NCBI GenBank assembly: GCA_045837725.1
Contig: JBEWZL010000109.1
Location: forward strand, 248,001-312,000
Source: Vermamoeba vermiformis
Taxonomy: Eukaryota; Tubulinea; Echinamoebida
Length of the DNA: 64,000 bases
Reading direction: 5' to 3'
Shown in pieces: positions 11,361 through 25,100 of this stretch; the stretch's first letter is position 1; each line of letters begins with the position of its first letter. Made by a program: the position numbers and the translations under genes. The notes under the pieces were generated by a model, which was not told the origin of the DNA, searched no databases, and was given only the letters and a program-made list of their open reading frames with translations.

Positions 11361-12576
11361 ATGAACCCTTATTTGTATTCATTGACTATTCTTAAAGTAC
11401 TATGCAAGCGGGTGACATTCTTGTCTTCATGTTATCGCTGGTCCTTGCTGCACGAGGTTGAAGTTGATTATCACAAGCAATTTTCTTATGTATCACGCCT
11501 AGAAGATATCGAACGAAAGAGAATTTTTCTCGAGACTACAACACTAATTACGAATATCCGCTACAAAGTTGTCGAGGAAGAAATTAAGCACAATAATTTG
11601 CCAATTTTGAAATTATCCCCGCATCCAACCTTGTTCACGTAAGCTTTCTTTTTATCATGGTTCGCAGGCCTGAAAATATTTTAGACCAAACCAGACCGCT
11701 ATACTCTATTTACACGGTGGCATGTATTGTTTGGGATCTCCCAGAACCCATCAGGAGTTCTGTTCCTTGATTTTGCGGGTACGTCTTAACGAAAAGATGG
11801 AGGATAATCTAACAATTATTAGCGCACGAAGTGTCGAGTGTATCTACCACAGTACCGTCTCGCGCCTGAACACGCGAGCCCGGCTGCTGTTGAAGATGTC
11901 ATCAGTGCGTACGAGTACTTGCGGTCCGTCGAGGGCTACTCAGCTGAGAACATTATAGTTGCAGGCGATTGCGCTGGCGGAGGACTGACTGCGGGTTAGT
12001 AACACGCGCCGAATCTTTGACACGTAGACTAACCTCTCTAGCTCTGGTCCTGTCACTCAAACAGCGACAGCTCCCATTGCCTAGTGCTGTCATCATGTTG
12101 TCACCTGTCGTCGATTTATCAGAGTTGGTAAATGACAAGTGGAAGAATAAGAGAACAAAGGACATTGTCTGGCCAGCTGAGGATCATGTCCTCGCTCGTG
12201 CGTACTGTGGCACTACAGACCCGCGGGATCCGATTGTTTCACCGACATTTGGTGACTTGAGTTCGTTCCCTCCAACATTAATTCAAGTAAGCATCCAAGT
12301 TTCTTCAAGGCCCGGACTAAAGTTAATCAAAAGGTTGGCGGCTTCGAAAGTCTCAAAGAGTCGACTCTGGCATTTGTAGAGAAGCTCAAAGGACATGGCG
12401 TTGATGTCACGTGCGAGGAGTACGACACTGAGGTGCGCATGTTTCACATGATTGATGGCTCGCGACATCAAGTAAGGACAAACAGCACGTGTCATTCACG
12501 TACTCACGATACTTCTTTGCAGGATCAAGCTATCAAGAATATCTGCGCGTTTATCAAGGGTCACATCGCACAGTAG
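11361..12576 (+). CDS. HSL-family alpha/beta-hydrolase with Cys at the nucleophile position
   Basis: The family (hormone-sensitive lipase/acetyl-hydrolase) hydrolyses carboxyl esters. Visible motifs are the oxyanion-hole region [39 protein letters not shown] and the nucleophile elbow [10 protein letters not shown]. The C-terminal part has [16 protein letters not shown] and the His region RMFHMIDG. The protein ends IKGHIAQ at TAG 12574-12576. The elbow codon is TGC (Cys), where the family has Ser in GDSAGG. The acidic residue after IQVGG is Glu rather than the usual Asp neighbourhood. Either the enzyme uses a Cys nucleophile or it is a non-classical or inactive hydrolase. The N-terminal 90 residues (from [12 protein letters not shown]) have coiled, charged character and no domain I recognise. 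The start is uncertain because the frame is open upstream. Introns are GTAAGC, GTACGT, GTTAGT, GTAAGC and GTAAGG types. Confidence 0.75.
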
Positions 12577-12613
12577 ATTATTTCGAACTCATAGGAACGC
12601 AAAGATAGGCCCG

Positions 12614-12736
12614 ATGTTTCAGACAGTTGGAGCGAAGCTACAAACTGCAACAAAAGGTTCAGTTGCCAGTATTCAAACGGACATTGCCTCGGGAGCGATG
12701 TGCATTAAAAGTTCTATTAACAAGTTTATTCTCTGA
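12614..12736 (+). CDS. possible 40-residue small protein
   Basis: A short intronless frame lies just downstream of the hydrolase stop. It starts MFQTVGAKLQTATKG and ends SSINKFIL before TGA 12734-12736. Codon choice and GC look like coding sequence rather than spacer. It could encode a micro-protein, but it could also be hydrolase 3' UTR. No family recognised. Confidence 0.25.
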   Translation: MFQTVGAKLQTATKGSVASIQTDIASGAMCIKSSINKFIL

Positions 12737-12812
12737 TAATTACAAAAGTGGCTAATTTACATTAAATATTTACGACGCCAGTGGCGAGAATATTCTTTCA
12801 TAAATAGTTCTT

Positions 12813-14561
12813 TTAAGCATGAGGGTTGACTGTCAGTAGTTTTTCGACGGACTGCAGTCGTTGCAGTGTTGACTTGGACTCGAGCATTGCTTGCTTGACA
12901 TCTGTTGACACGGGCATCAGCGAGGCTAACCAGAACGAGAAAGCTTGGTTATCGGCAGGCATCTCGTGCAAAACTTGTTTGACGATTTGCGCGAACTTGC
13001 CGAGGCCTCCACAAGCGTGTTGTGTGTTTGCAATGTTGACAATGACGTGTCTCAATTTGTCAGCGGTGGCTTTTTCAAGATCAGCGTGAGCAGGCTGTGG
13101 TTGGTCATTGAGCCACTCGACTTTGGCGCAAATATAACCGTCTGTGAACCAACTGTCGTTCATTTTGAATCGTCGGCCAGCCTTTGTGTTGATGTAACTG
13201 CGTCCATCTTCCAGACTGAAGGATTGCAAGTCAATTAATTGCTCGTCGTATAACCGTAATGGTATTCAATACTTACACATGAACTTCTTTGATTTCTAAA
13301 CACGTGCCCACTGTGTAGGGCTTCCACGCTCCGTTTTCAAAGCGACAGTTCACGAGGCCAAATCTAAATAGGCACGGTTAATAAGGGGCGGCATGTGCTA
13401 TATTAGTGACTGATAACGTACTTTCTATCTCCTTCCATGCACCTCCTGATCATCAGTCTGTAACGAGGCTCGAAGATGTGCATTGGGAACTCTTGTCCGG
13501 GGAACACGACTGAGTTGAGTGTGAATATTGGCATACTAGCAATGCGTTGTTAATATCAATGACATATTATAATATAGCCAAGGTCTGGTACTTACTTTTC
13601 TTCTGTTTGTGAGTTTTCTGAATTGACTTCGGCTAAGCGCTGGTTGTACTCTTCAGGGAAGTTCTTTTCGATAATAGTCTTGAGGGTAATATTAACGGGA
13701 TGATCTTTGGCTACATGAAGGACAGTCCTATACGGAGATGTTAGTGCGCGATTCATATGTCGCGTGGGATCTGTTGAGTACGTGCCTGCACATGGGGCAT
13801 TGAGGTGTGTGATCGACAGCGCGCGCGAGGCAAGGTTTGCAAAAAGTGTGACCACATGGCGTAGTAACGGGGTTGTAGAATAGTTTCATGCATAAGACAC
13901 ATTCAAAATCGTCGCTGACTTGGCGCACTAGATCAGATTCAAAAGAGTTAACTAAAACTCCGTAACACTTGTGTTTTGGTCTGAATGACTTCTACTTACG
14001 TTTTCTACCAATTCCAAGCGATTTGATTTTGGCGTTAACTTCTTCTAGCGAAACGGTAATTGTCTCGTTACTCGGATCTAGGTCATGCGCCCTTGACAAA
14101 ACTGTTTTGGCCTCTTCATATTTATCCAGGAGGAATAGCGCCACTCCTTTGCGGTGGTATCCCTTGGCCCAACCAGGATTTATTTTGATTGACTAAAAGT
14201 TCGTGGTTAGTTCAGATCCGGCAACGTTGAGAGAAAATTTTGTGACACGTTAATCTCGAGTACCGGAGTTGTGCCGAATAGACCCATAGTAAATTTTACG
14301 TGCACAGACATAATAGGGTCGGTTAAACGCTCTAGAGCAGAATTAAAAATTCTTGCACGCGAATCTGCTTACCATATCCGCGTCGGACAAAGCCAATTCA
14401 TAATTCTTCAGTTGAATATGTACTGCTGATCTATTGCTGTACAATATATAATTTTGGGGATCGAGTTGCAAGGCATGTGAATAGAGTTCTAGTGCCTGTG
14501 GATATTGCTGCGCTTTGAATGCGTTATTGCCTTGTTCTTTTAATACTTCGACGGCTTGCAT
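12813..14561 (-). CDS. LONRF-type protein: TPR + RING finger + LON substrate-binding domain
   Basis: A predicted E3 ubiquitin ligase for protein quality control. The N-terminus has TPR repeats (AVEVLKEQGNNAFKAQQYPQ, ALELYSHALQLDPQNYILYS, NRSAVHIQLKNYELALSDAD, then INPGWAKGYHRKGVALFLLD). The C3HC4 RING follows (FECVLCMKLFYNPVTTPCGH, TFCKPCLARAV, QCPMCRHVL). Next is the LON N-terminal domain (FTLNSVVFPGQEFPMHIFEP then RYRLMIRRCMEG, FGLVNCRF). A helical C-terminus (LHEMPADNQAFSFWLASLMP) ends LLTVNPHA. This domain order is that of the LONRF1-3 family; vertebrate members have two RINGs, whereas one is seen here. The start is ATG 14561. A long intron (about 14195-14375) separates the first TPR exon from the second and contains a CAGATCCG motif. 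The gene is convergent with the hydrolase. Confidence 0.88.
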
Positions 14562-14813
14562 AGTACTATAATTCTTTCTTTGACTTGCGTGTTGTTGCGA
14601 ACCTTGATGAAAAGCAATCTAATTTAAGTAGCGTGAGCAGGAGTTCTAATCGTAAAATTACAAAAAAGGAAAATAGATCGAGTGCGCCGTCGCGACACTT
14701 ATCGCAACAAGGAAACACCCATTCAAAAACGAAGAAAATGAACTCCGTAATATCGTGACGTCATGCATTTTACGTTATTTGGTGGGGTGAAAGTCCGAAA
14801 AAGCGGAGGCAAA

Positions 14814-15180
14814 TTAGAAATTCAATTCGATCAGCATTTTCTGGCGTTCTCGCCAAATGAATGAAATATTTTAGCAATATTATTAAAGGAGAATTATATA
14901 GTGCAAGTTTAATTATTTTTTTTGTTTTTGAATGGGTGTCTTTAAGTTGGAAAGGGCACATCTAGAATTATTATGTTACTCACCAAAGAGACCAATACCA
15001 ATGTTGAGTACACCGAATTGATTGAATTCACTCGTGTCAAGTATTTAAAACCGGCAAACTTCCAAAAGATCTGTGTTTGTGCGGTGATAACTTCGCTCAA
15101 AATTGTTGCTGCCTTTTCGTGTTGGCTTTGCTTATAGACGAACACACGAGGCAAATTGATAGTCCTGCTTTTATATAACA
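14814..15180 (-). CDS. possible small membrane protein, unresolved model
   Basis: A minus-strand open stretch of about 78 codons has coding-like composition. It reads INLPRVFVYKQSQHEK, then AATILSEVITAQTQIFWKFA, then FKYLTRVNSINSVYSTLVLV, and runs into a GTGAGT donor near 14979. An acceptor (GAACGCCAG) near 14834 would add KMLIELNF and a stop at 14816-14814. No in-frame ATG is present. A TATATAAAAG box lies at its 5' end, only about 10 bp from the start of RPB9 on the other strand, so the true first exon is unclear. The rest of the spacer 14562-14813 is AT-rich with no other signal. Confidence 0.28.
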
Positions 15181-15189
15181 CATTTCAAA

Positions 15190-15870
15190 ATGGCTATGCA
15201 CTTTTGCCCTGAGTGGTAAGTAGCACGCGTAGCACGCGTAGCACGCACTAGCGATCTGTCGACACGCGCGTTGCCGATCGACTAAATTAATGATTAGAGC
15301 AGCACTAATATTTGTATTATAGTAATAATATGCTTTATCCTCGTGAAGATAAAGGAAGGAAGAAATTAGAGTTGTTTTGTAAAATCTGCAACTTGGTTAA
15401 CGAAGCCACCGACCAGTGCGTATATGTAAATAATATTAAAGAGCTCGAAGAGTAAGTAAAAACATTTAATATAATATTTGAAGCGGTTGTAGCATTTAAA
15501 TAATTTTTTCTTATTTTTAAAAATTGACTTTTTTCCACTTTTTCTTAACGACCTAATAATGCCCGCAAAAGTAGTAAAAAATATTTTAAGCGCGCATTTG
15601 CATAACAATAATATTAATCCACAATTATTAGGCAAAAGGTTATCCCTTGGAACGATATTCCTTACGATCCGACATTGCCGCGTACTTACAATACTCGTTG
15701 TGGCAAATGCAAGAATAGAGAAGCAGTGTTCTTACAGGTGAGTGCTCGAATATTGACGACTTAATCATTCGCGTTATTGACATGAATTACAGATCAACTC
15801 AATGGATGGTGTTACGCTGTACTATGTTTGTGCTAACCCAAGCTGTGGTAATCGATGGACAGAGCAATAA
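15190..15870 (+). CDS. POLR2I: DNA-directed RNA polymerase II subunit RPB9
   Basis: Four exons encode the two-zinc-ribbon subunit that supports start-site choice, elongation and transcript proofreading with TFIIS. The first ribbon reads HFCPECNNMLYPREDKG and FCKICNLV; the codon for the second Cys is split by the first intron. The linker carries PYDPTLPRTYNTR, the conserved DPTLPR motif. The second ribbon is RCGKCKNREAVFLQ and YYVCANPSCGNRWTEQ, with the CxxxxC spacing also seen in plant RPB9. TAA is at 15868-15870. Length (about 110 aa) is normal. Intron 1 contains a short tandem repeat. The A and C paralogues (RPA12, RPC11) are less likely because the linker matches RPB9. Confidence 0.95.
15221..15247. 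repeat. three tandem copies of TAGCACGCG in RPB9 intron 1
   Basis: Three consecutive 9-nt units (TAGCACGCG, TAGCACGCG, TAGCACGCA) follow directly after the intron donor. It is a short, probably neutral repeat that could vary in length between strains. Confidence 0.8.
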
Positions 15871-16156
15871 AAAGATATTGTTGGGAACGTAATACAATAA
15901 CACGATGAGAAGCAGCTCTAAGACGCGTACTAGCTAAATCCACATCTGTACAACTAAAATTGTAAATAAAAACTTAAAAATGTACAATCAATAGTAATTT
16001 CCTTAAGATCACATGCATTAGCACTTGCTAAATCGTGTAACGCCGCGGAGCGGGATATCTTTGTCACCGGATGTGCTTTTTTGCTCTACTGCACGTTTGA
16101 AGAACAACATGGGATACAATCGTTCAAAATCAAGATATTGAGCGAATACATATAAT

Positions 16157-19100
16157 ATGGCGGAGATTGGACACGGGCAGTACGTCCAACTTTGTTGCAA
16201 AAACGAAATATTGATTTATTTTAATACAGATCCGTCACAAATATTAATAATATACTTGAAGAGTGGTCTAAAATCAAGAATAAATTATTAGAGGACGTAA
16301 GTACCACAATCATGTCAGATTGCAATTTATGCGATCTGGCGCAGCAGAATATTTATTGAGCAAATTAATAACATTATTTTAATTGTGTGACAATATATGA
16401 TGCATTTATTCGTCATTTTAAAATATACCAGCTATTCAATATTTTTGAGGATTCTATTGAATTTTCTAACATTGGCAAACAGAAAAACGCTAGCGAGATA
16501 ATCTGCAGCTTATACAATCATTTTTTACAAGCGAAAAGTGATGAGTAAGTATCAAAATTCCATGAACACTCGATCTTACAGTTCAATAGATCCTCGAGAG
16601 CCACGAGCTTAGCCCGCGAATTGTTTGAAGAACTATATCGCATTACAAAACAATTTAATACTCAGCAAGATGGAGGGACCTCATTATTCAATTTTCTTGG
16701 CAGCAGAACAGGGGTTTATTTAATTAGTTTATTGGAGCATTTAAGCCACGAGGTATGTTTACGTCTCTATTGATGCCGTATATTAACTATTCTAATATAG
16801 CCCGATATTAAATTTAAACGAGACTGGCTGGTAGAGTACACGAAAGCAATTGTTAGTTTATTGGCATTGCCTTCAATATACGCTAGTTCAGCTGAAAGTA
16901 ACCCCTCACGATCACAATTAAACAAAGCAAAAGAAGAGTTGCAGCAACTGCCACAACAGTTTGCATCATACACAATCCAATCACTCGACAAATTATACGC
17001 CGATCAATTATCACCACTGCCTCAAAACTTTGCGTTTGTTGCAGACACTTTGACGATAAGATCGAGTGCACTCAGCACATCAAATGCGAATATATTTGCG
17101 GATGACAACTCGATTCAACTCGTTGGATGTTTGTCGTATCATCTATTGTCGATCTTGTTCAATCTTTGCGCCAGTTCAGTGCGAACGGCCGATGAATTGA
17201 TATCAAGTGAAGAGGCTGTAGATCATTTATTAGCCATTTTGGCGGTCAAACCACAGTTAGTCGATTTTGGATTGTTTTTCGTGCAGCAACAACTAATACG
17301 TACACTTGCACGAGCCATACTAAGCCTGTGTCAAGATTTTAACAAATACAACCACTCGTTTCACAAAAGTGTAAGTGGATTACTACAATAGTCAGTACCG
17401 TACTGATAATTAATTTAGGGAGTGATCACTAAACTGGTATCAAATCTTCGGAGTGCAACACAGTTGCCGAGTGTGATTTGTGTCGAGTTAGCTCAAGTTA
17501 TTGTCTACACGATCAAGATAGTATCACCTTCGTCTGACAAGCTGATCAACGAATTTGTCAAGTCTGACGGCTATTCTACAATTGCTGACAATCTCTTAGT
17601 TGTCGGTAACTCGACTACGAAGGAACTACAGGTACGCACTATTATAATCTAACCGCTGGTCTCACGGTTATGTAGGAGCGGTACATTGCCATTTTGTGCC
17701 ATCTGCTGTTTGTTGGCAAGAAGAGCTCTGAATCACTGGTTGATATCTTGGCAAGGAACATTAGCGCACTCAATATCTTTTTGTGCGTGTTCACCGAGAC
17801 CAAGTCGGACAGACTGAAGACAGTACTGGTTCGTGTGATATTCGAAACCATCACTCTAATTGCCGAGAGATATGGTACGTACAGCACTGTGGATGCATGT
17901 TCTCCTAACGATTAGTAGATTTGTGCAAGGACTTAGAGCCCTTTCAAGTCGTGTTCATGCAGTTTGACCAACTGCCTTCGATTGATCAAAAGCAAGTTCT
18001 CGCCACGATGGTTGCCGTGCTATCAAAGAGCTCGTTGTTTCCTCCAGAGCTTCGCGCATTTGTGCAGCTATTGTCAAGCAAGAAAGCTGGCACACCGGCC
18101 ATGATACTGGACAATCTAACTACGTTGCTTGCGCAAAAGAAGCTTCGACGGTCTGAGCTGAACAAAGCAGGACTGCTCGATGCGCTAGTTGAGTTTATTG
18201 GCACGAGCTCTGTCGACGCGGAATTGTTGCGTAAAGCTCTTAAGGTGTTGAGGTTGATGCTCAACGGCCATTCACAGAACCAGCTCTATTTTGCTATGAG
18301 GTAAGACTTAATATTTGGCCTATAATGATCTAACAACTGTGCAGGGGCGGTGTCACCAAACTGCAGAACTATCTCTCCGACAACAACTTTCGACGCGACG
18401 TGCTGCATGTGATCGCAATCATTGCTCTCGGCGAAGTCACCTCACAATCGAAGATCGTATTCGATCTCATTCAAGTCTTGCAGTCTTCTGGTGGAACAGC
18501 AGCCATTGACACGGAAACTATCAACAAGCGAAAAGATATCCTGTCAGTGTTGAGTTACATTTTTTCAAACAACCCAGCAATTAGAGAGTCATTCAGAATC
18601 GGAGGCGGTTTTGTTTGGATCATTTCTGTACTCGGCGGACTTGGACGCAGCATTGATGAAGTCACGAACCGAGATGAAATCTACTCGTTTGTGCTGCTAT
18701 TAATCGAAGTATTGGTGAATACGATGCGAGGAAATATAATCAATCAAGCGTACATGCGCGATGAAATTGGCTATCAAACAATATTGGATGCACTCACAGC
18801 ATTGCGAATAGCCGAGCAAGGACAGTACCAGGTGCCATTAATTTCAGCGCTACTGAGCTTATCAGTTAGCGGTGGATGGCCTGGAAACTGCGGAGGACAC
18901 AATGGATCATTCGATGAAACAGATGCCCTTTCTATTGTTCACTTGCATCACTGGGCACGCGACTTCTCAACATTGAAGCACTTTGTCAAAACGTCGCTCG
19001 TCACGACCAAAGACAGATCACACTTGTGCTCGAAGTGCAAAGATGAGTTGACGATAGACGCACCCGAGCTATTGGAAATGACGTTTAACTTACTCATCAA

Positions 19101-22100
19101 GAGGGACTCCGAGAAGAACGAGGCTACTGAAGGTGATGGTGCTGCGATAGGCCCAGAGATGCTCCAACTGGACGATAACTTCAATGACATCGATTCAATC
19201 GAAGAGTCTAACCTTGGCCTGTACTTGATTGTGCAAGCACTTCGGCTATTGACCACACTTCACTTGGCCAATCGCGTCGTCTTGGCCAAACACAGTTTCG
19301 TTGGCTTGTTTTTGAACAACTTCAAGAGTGCGCTGATTTCTCATCCAAACACTCGAGAGCAAGCTAGGTTCCAGTTCATGTTGTTGGAGCTACTGAAAGA
19401 TGCAGCACAATTTCACATCACACCAGAAGAACTGAAGAAATGCTTCTGTCTGCTCCGTGAAGACCCACCAGCCTTGTTTTTGGAGACTCTCAATCAAATA
19501 TTTAAGCGCGGAAATGCACCAAGTCACATCTCTCATTTTCCTCGAAGGTAAGTTTAGCCTTTAATAAGACCTATATCGGCCATGTTCCCCCCATTGATTC
19601 CCGGTGTATCAAATGGGGTTTTAGCCGGCCGTAGATAATTCCCTGCAAATTCTGTTTCTCCTAACTTGAAAACCACAGGAAAAATGTTTTGATCAAGTCG
19701 CCGTTAATCGAAGAGAAGAACTGGCCACCACTGCAAGGCTTTAGTGTCGGCTTTTGGTTCCAAGTTATTAACCAAGGCGAGACTTTTGGCGAGCGTAAAC
19801 CAATCACCCTTATAACGCTAGACTCGAAAACCAAAGCGGGAAAGTTTGAAGTTGTCTTCTACAAGGGCCTCATTACTGTGCGGTCTGCTGCCGCTCACAG
19901 TATCACTTTCACCGATTTTATGTTTAAGGAAGATCGGTGGTATCATCTTGCTCTTATTCACACGTCAAAAGAGCAAATCAAGTTGTATGTGGATGGCATT
20001 CTCTACAAGCAAACTACACTGGCGTACCCGAGTTCACATCACGTGACATTTTCATGCGTGTTTGGCACACCGGGTGGTGACCCTAACAACACCCCGACCG
20101 TATCTTGGAGCTTAGGAAACTTCTACTTGTTTGACATGCCGCTAGAGTACGTATTGCTACAAGCATCTAATTGAGCTTCTCTAACGCACGAGCAGTGATG
20201 TCGAGGTATTCTTGTGCTACTGCTTGGGTCCCAATTACGTTGGTACATTGCAACAGACACAAATGGGCTGGTTTCAAGTGTTTGATATCATCAACGCACG
20301 TAATCTAAGTAAGTGTCAAGTTCTGCCAATACGTTAATTAATGGTTCGTAGCGATGCACAAAGGCCGATTGCAACTGGTAACACATTTGAGCAAATCAAG
20401 TCTGGCTTCTATCAAAGAGAAGATAGTTCTGTTGTACAGCGCCAAAAATATGGTGTTCGGTAAGCAGCCCTTGTTACAGTGTTTGCAATTGCTAACCGAA
20501 TAACAGCTGGTCCTGACATTAAGATTCGTGCAACAAAAGTGATGACACCACAAAAGCTGCCGCTGTCACCTGTTGTCCGAGCTTCTCAAGCAATAGAACT
20601 GAACTCATTCGTCGAGTACTCACCCGTCATCATCGGTGATGTTCTACGCATCGTTCAAATGAGCGCCAAAGAGTGCCTTCAATCAGTTGGTGGTGTTTCC
20701 CTCATTATCTACTTGTTTGGAGTCTGCAAAACAAAAGAACATCAATTGGCTGCTCTGCGATTACTGAAAACATCGCTCGAATGGAGTGCTACAAACGTGC
20801 GAGAAATGTCGTCCATGGGTGGTTACGAGATAATTTCCAAGTTAATTCGCAAACGATACACCGTGCCCGATGAAGACCTGTTGGAAGTACTATTCGCATT
20901 TTGTGGTCTTCGCAGGTCATCACGAGACGAGACATTCTCGGCAGGAGTCATTCAAGATCTCAACGCTTTGCACAATTTCATCCTTGATTGGAATTTGTGG
21001 AAGAAATCCTCGGTTCAAGTTCAAGCTCTACTGTTCTTGGTAAGTTAACACAATTCTCAATGTAAACTATGAGCTTCTAACATGTGTTAGTCCCTATCAC
21101 GGTGCGTGTTAACACACGAACTCGCCTCCATTCACGCGCACAGACTCCGCAATGCAGATGTCGTACCGACAGTGCTACGTATCTTAGAAGAAGATCAATT
21201 GACGGGCGTGCCAGCGCGCTATGCCGTAGAGCTATTGGGACCTTTGGCACCCCCTAGTCCGTTTGACGCAGCAAGCAATGACCAGTCCTTGGTCCCTCTA
21301 AATCAATTGTTTGCTTTCCTCTTAGCCAGTCATTCAGCCGAAACAAGTCAAGCCCCGCTGAATTGTCCTCTCGAAGCCATACACCGCAGCCCTATGCCAC
21401 TTACACGTGTTACTGGCACAACACCACCAACTCTCAAGTCACTGCGCAGCGCAGAAGGGGCCGAAGAGACACCACTCGAACAAATTCGTGAAAAACGAGA
21501 CCTCGTCTTGAATTTGCTACTTGGTACGTACCCGATCAAACACTTAAGAACGAGCTAACATCGAGTAGAAACACTCAAGAAGTGTCCTTCTGAGGTCGTT
21601 GTTCCGTTCTTCGAGCAGACTATGACGATCGAAGTCATGTTTGCTTTGATGCAAACCCGTGACGAGTCCACTTTAGTGCTGCTTCTCCGCGTACTTGAAG
21701 TACTTTTGCGTGACCCGAAGAACGTTGCTCGCTTCAAGCGCACGTACGGTTTTGATCTGCTTAGGCTATCACTTGCGATCATACGCCGTGAGCACCGACG
21801 TGTTTGGCGTGCTCTTCAGCATTGCTATAGGAAAGTCTGACACTTTCACTGGCCTCAATGTTTCTTCAGTACAGAGTTTCTTGCATTTTACGAACCAAAA
21901 ACAAGGACAGGTATGTTATAGCCACTCGAGTGCAGAAAATATTAACCAGTTCTAGGAACCCCTCAAACTCGAACATCCCGAGGCATTAAGTTCTATTCTG
22001 ATTGCAGCCACATCATGCCACATCGCGCCAGACGTTCAACACTCAGTAATCAAAGTGATTCACGACTTGTTCCTTCAAAACGATGCTATTAAGGGCCAAA

Positions 22101-25100
22101 TGATCAATGGAGGAATCATCGAATTGTTGTGTCACTTGTTGGTATCTACATTCGAGCACAAGCAAGCACTCTTTGCAAAGGGATTATCAAGTACGTCAAA
22201 CACATCACTATTATCGCTGTAAATTCAAACTTTTGTGCAGGCGAGGACTTGGAACATCATTGGGAGATCGAGATTGACGTGCTTGGGCTGTTAAATGCCA
22301 TTGCGCTTTATGGCTTTATGTCTCCATTCGGCCAAGTACTCACTGAAGAGATTTTAGTCGCGTTGCACGTCTTGCCTTTTCCGTTTGACTATAGCGTCGC
22401 ACTTCAACGTCGTGTCCTCTATGACGTACTGGACTTCTTCAACAAGAGCCAGTCTGCCGACCAGAAGTTGGCAATTCAGGTCGAAAAGTTGCTGGAGCTT
22501 TCTGTCACATGCATGCTGTTCTTATCAACCAAAACAGCGCAGCAAGAGAAGTTGCGAAGGTCAAAGGCGTACAAATACAAGATGCGCAATCCTTCTGCGT
22601 CTCCTCTCGGTTCTTCTGATATGTCGCTTACGCAGTCAGTCGATCGTAGCCTTTCTCTCTCGGACCCAACAAAGTACATGAAAAGAGAGAACTCCCTGAA
22701 AGTTTTGCCAAGCAGTAAAGCACAAGTCAATCCAAGCAAATTTACTAACGATGACATAGTGCGGAAACGAGTGTCAGAAAGTGGCGATTTTAGTTTGAAC
22801 AAAACGCTCCCTGCTGATTTCAGTGAATCGGAAGACGAAGACAGTATGAGCGAGCTCGTGCAAGCGTCCAAGTACTTGAACATTCCAGTAACAATTGCAC
22901 CAAACAAGACACCGACTTCATCGCCTCGAGCTGATCGTAGTAGGCCAACAACTCCGCGCAAGGAAGAAAGTAATACAAATATCCCGCCGGATAGTCCTTC
23001 AGAAGTCAAGAAATCAACGGACGGATTCACAACCCCACCTAATGAACTTGCAGACTCGGGTTACATGAGCGCTCCAATGACACCAAGAACAGCCGCCAAG
23101 GCACAATCAGACTTGGAAGAGTTCATCGAATCAACGAAGATTCTCACCAAAGAATCGGAGTTTGTTCGAGTGATGTTCACTATGTTCATGAGCATCTTGA
23201 AGAAAAAGAAGTCAGGCTCGCTGTTGCGAAAGCTTTATTCCAAGGCAATCTCATCATCGGACCGTGACCTCAGCTGGTTCTTTGAAAGATTTATCATCCA
23301 CTCGTTGACGACCTACAAGAGCCCTCAGACCCTCAAGATGACACTCGAACTCATCCCGCAAATTAACATGGAGATATTTAACTCAGACCGAGACACGTAC
23401 TGCCGCATTCTTCTCTACTCATCACCTTTGCTGTCACGCGATGGTGTGCAGCTCGAGTGTTGGGAGGTACGTCAGTCACACCTGTTTGTGATTTGGTACT
23501 AATGCAATGGAACAGATGTGGAAAATGCTTGCAAAGAAAAAGATTGTGTCGGAGTTGATGATGTTCCCTGAAGACACACCAATCGATTTGCTAGGTCCTG
23601 GCGATGAGGGAGAGTTGATTTTGATGACCGAAGTCGTGAACACTGTCGGAAAGCTTGAGAAACGTGATGCTGGCATGGTCAAGGTAAGTTTCACACCTGT
23701 AATGAAGCACACCTAACCACTGGCAACAGGAAGTCACGCAGGTCTTAATCGACTTTGTAAATAAGGCGCGATCTGTCGTGCGTAGCCGATCGGATTTCTT
23801 GCGACAGATCTCATCGACGTTCTCCAACAAATTCATCACCGCTCAGCACGCATTGACCAAGCCATTAATGGACTTCATCAAAGAGTTGATGGAGCGAAGC
23901 AAGAAGACGCGTCAACAATGGAAAAAGTTGTTGAAACGTGTTCGTCCGGACAGGTCGCCGTGGGCAGTTCATCCGAGCCTCATTCGATGGGAACTGGATC
24001 CGACAGAAGGTACGGAGTTTTTGTGAAAAAGATGATTTATCTAACGGCTAATCAGGTCCAATGCGCATGAGACTGAGGTTGAGAAAAGTATGGGCCAATC
24101 ACCATCCGATTTTGGGAGCGACTTACACGCAACGTGATGGCATTTCTTCTGGTCCTAGCAGTGCAAATCTCAGTGCTGGAGACCTCGATGACGCACCTAA
24201 AATTGATCCCACGAATCTTTACTTGGACTACAGTACGTTAACTAGTCTTCACTTCTCATCACAAATTAATCTTTGGATTAGATATCCCGCAACAACTAAT
24301 TGACGACATGAACTGGATTGAAAGCTTGTGCGATGACAACGAGGACTTTGAAATGGACACTAATTTCTTAGAACACGAACTTCAACCTGGCGATCAAATC
24401 ATTTCAACGTACAAATGCGCTAGCATCACGCCGTTCCATAAGCGCGATGGTGAAATTTTGATTGGCTCTTTCAACGCCTACTTCATTGACTCGCACAGGT
24501 TCCAGACTACAGTAAGTGGCGGGTCTTTATCCTAAAGGAAGACGTCTAATAATAGCAGGCCGAACGACGTCGCAAGATCACGTCAGTCCGCAAGCACTTG
24601 ATATTCCCGTACGACGAAATTGAGGCCATTCACAAGCGCAGATATTTGTTGAAGAACAGCGCACTCGAGATTTTTTTGATCAATGGCCGCACGTACTTAA
24701 TGGCCTTTGAAAAGGAGGCCGAAAGAGACAGTGTTTATGAATCAGTAAGTTAACAAAATATTTATTCGCGGCCTTACTCATCCGTGCTTTAGTTGACTAA
24801 GATGGAGATGATCAACTTTGTGGACTACGAGAATTCAGCTGAAGCTTTGAAGGCTGACTTGACCAAACGTTGGCAGCGAGGACGCATCACCAACTTTGAA
24901 TACTTGATGCATTTGAACACCTTGGCCGGCAGATCATTTAACGACCTCACGCAGTACCCCGTATTCCCGTTCATCTTGAGCAAGTACAAGAAGTCAAGAG
25001 AGCTGAATGTCAATGATCCCAACAACTATCGTAATCTGAGTAAGCCTATGGGAGCTCAGACCGAAGAACGGCTGCAAAAGTTCATTGAGAAATACAAGGC

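Noticed and set aside
16018-16200. Minus-strand frame with aromatic residues
   Set aside because: It needs a TTG start and overlaps the well-supported first exon of the BEACH gene on the other strand.
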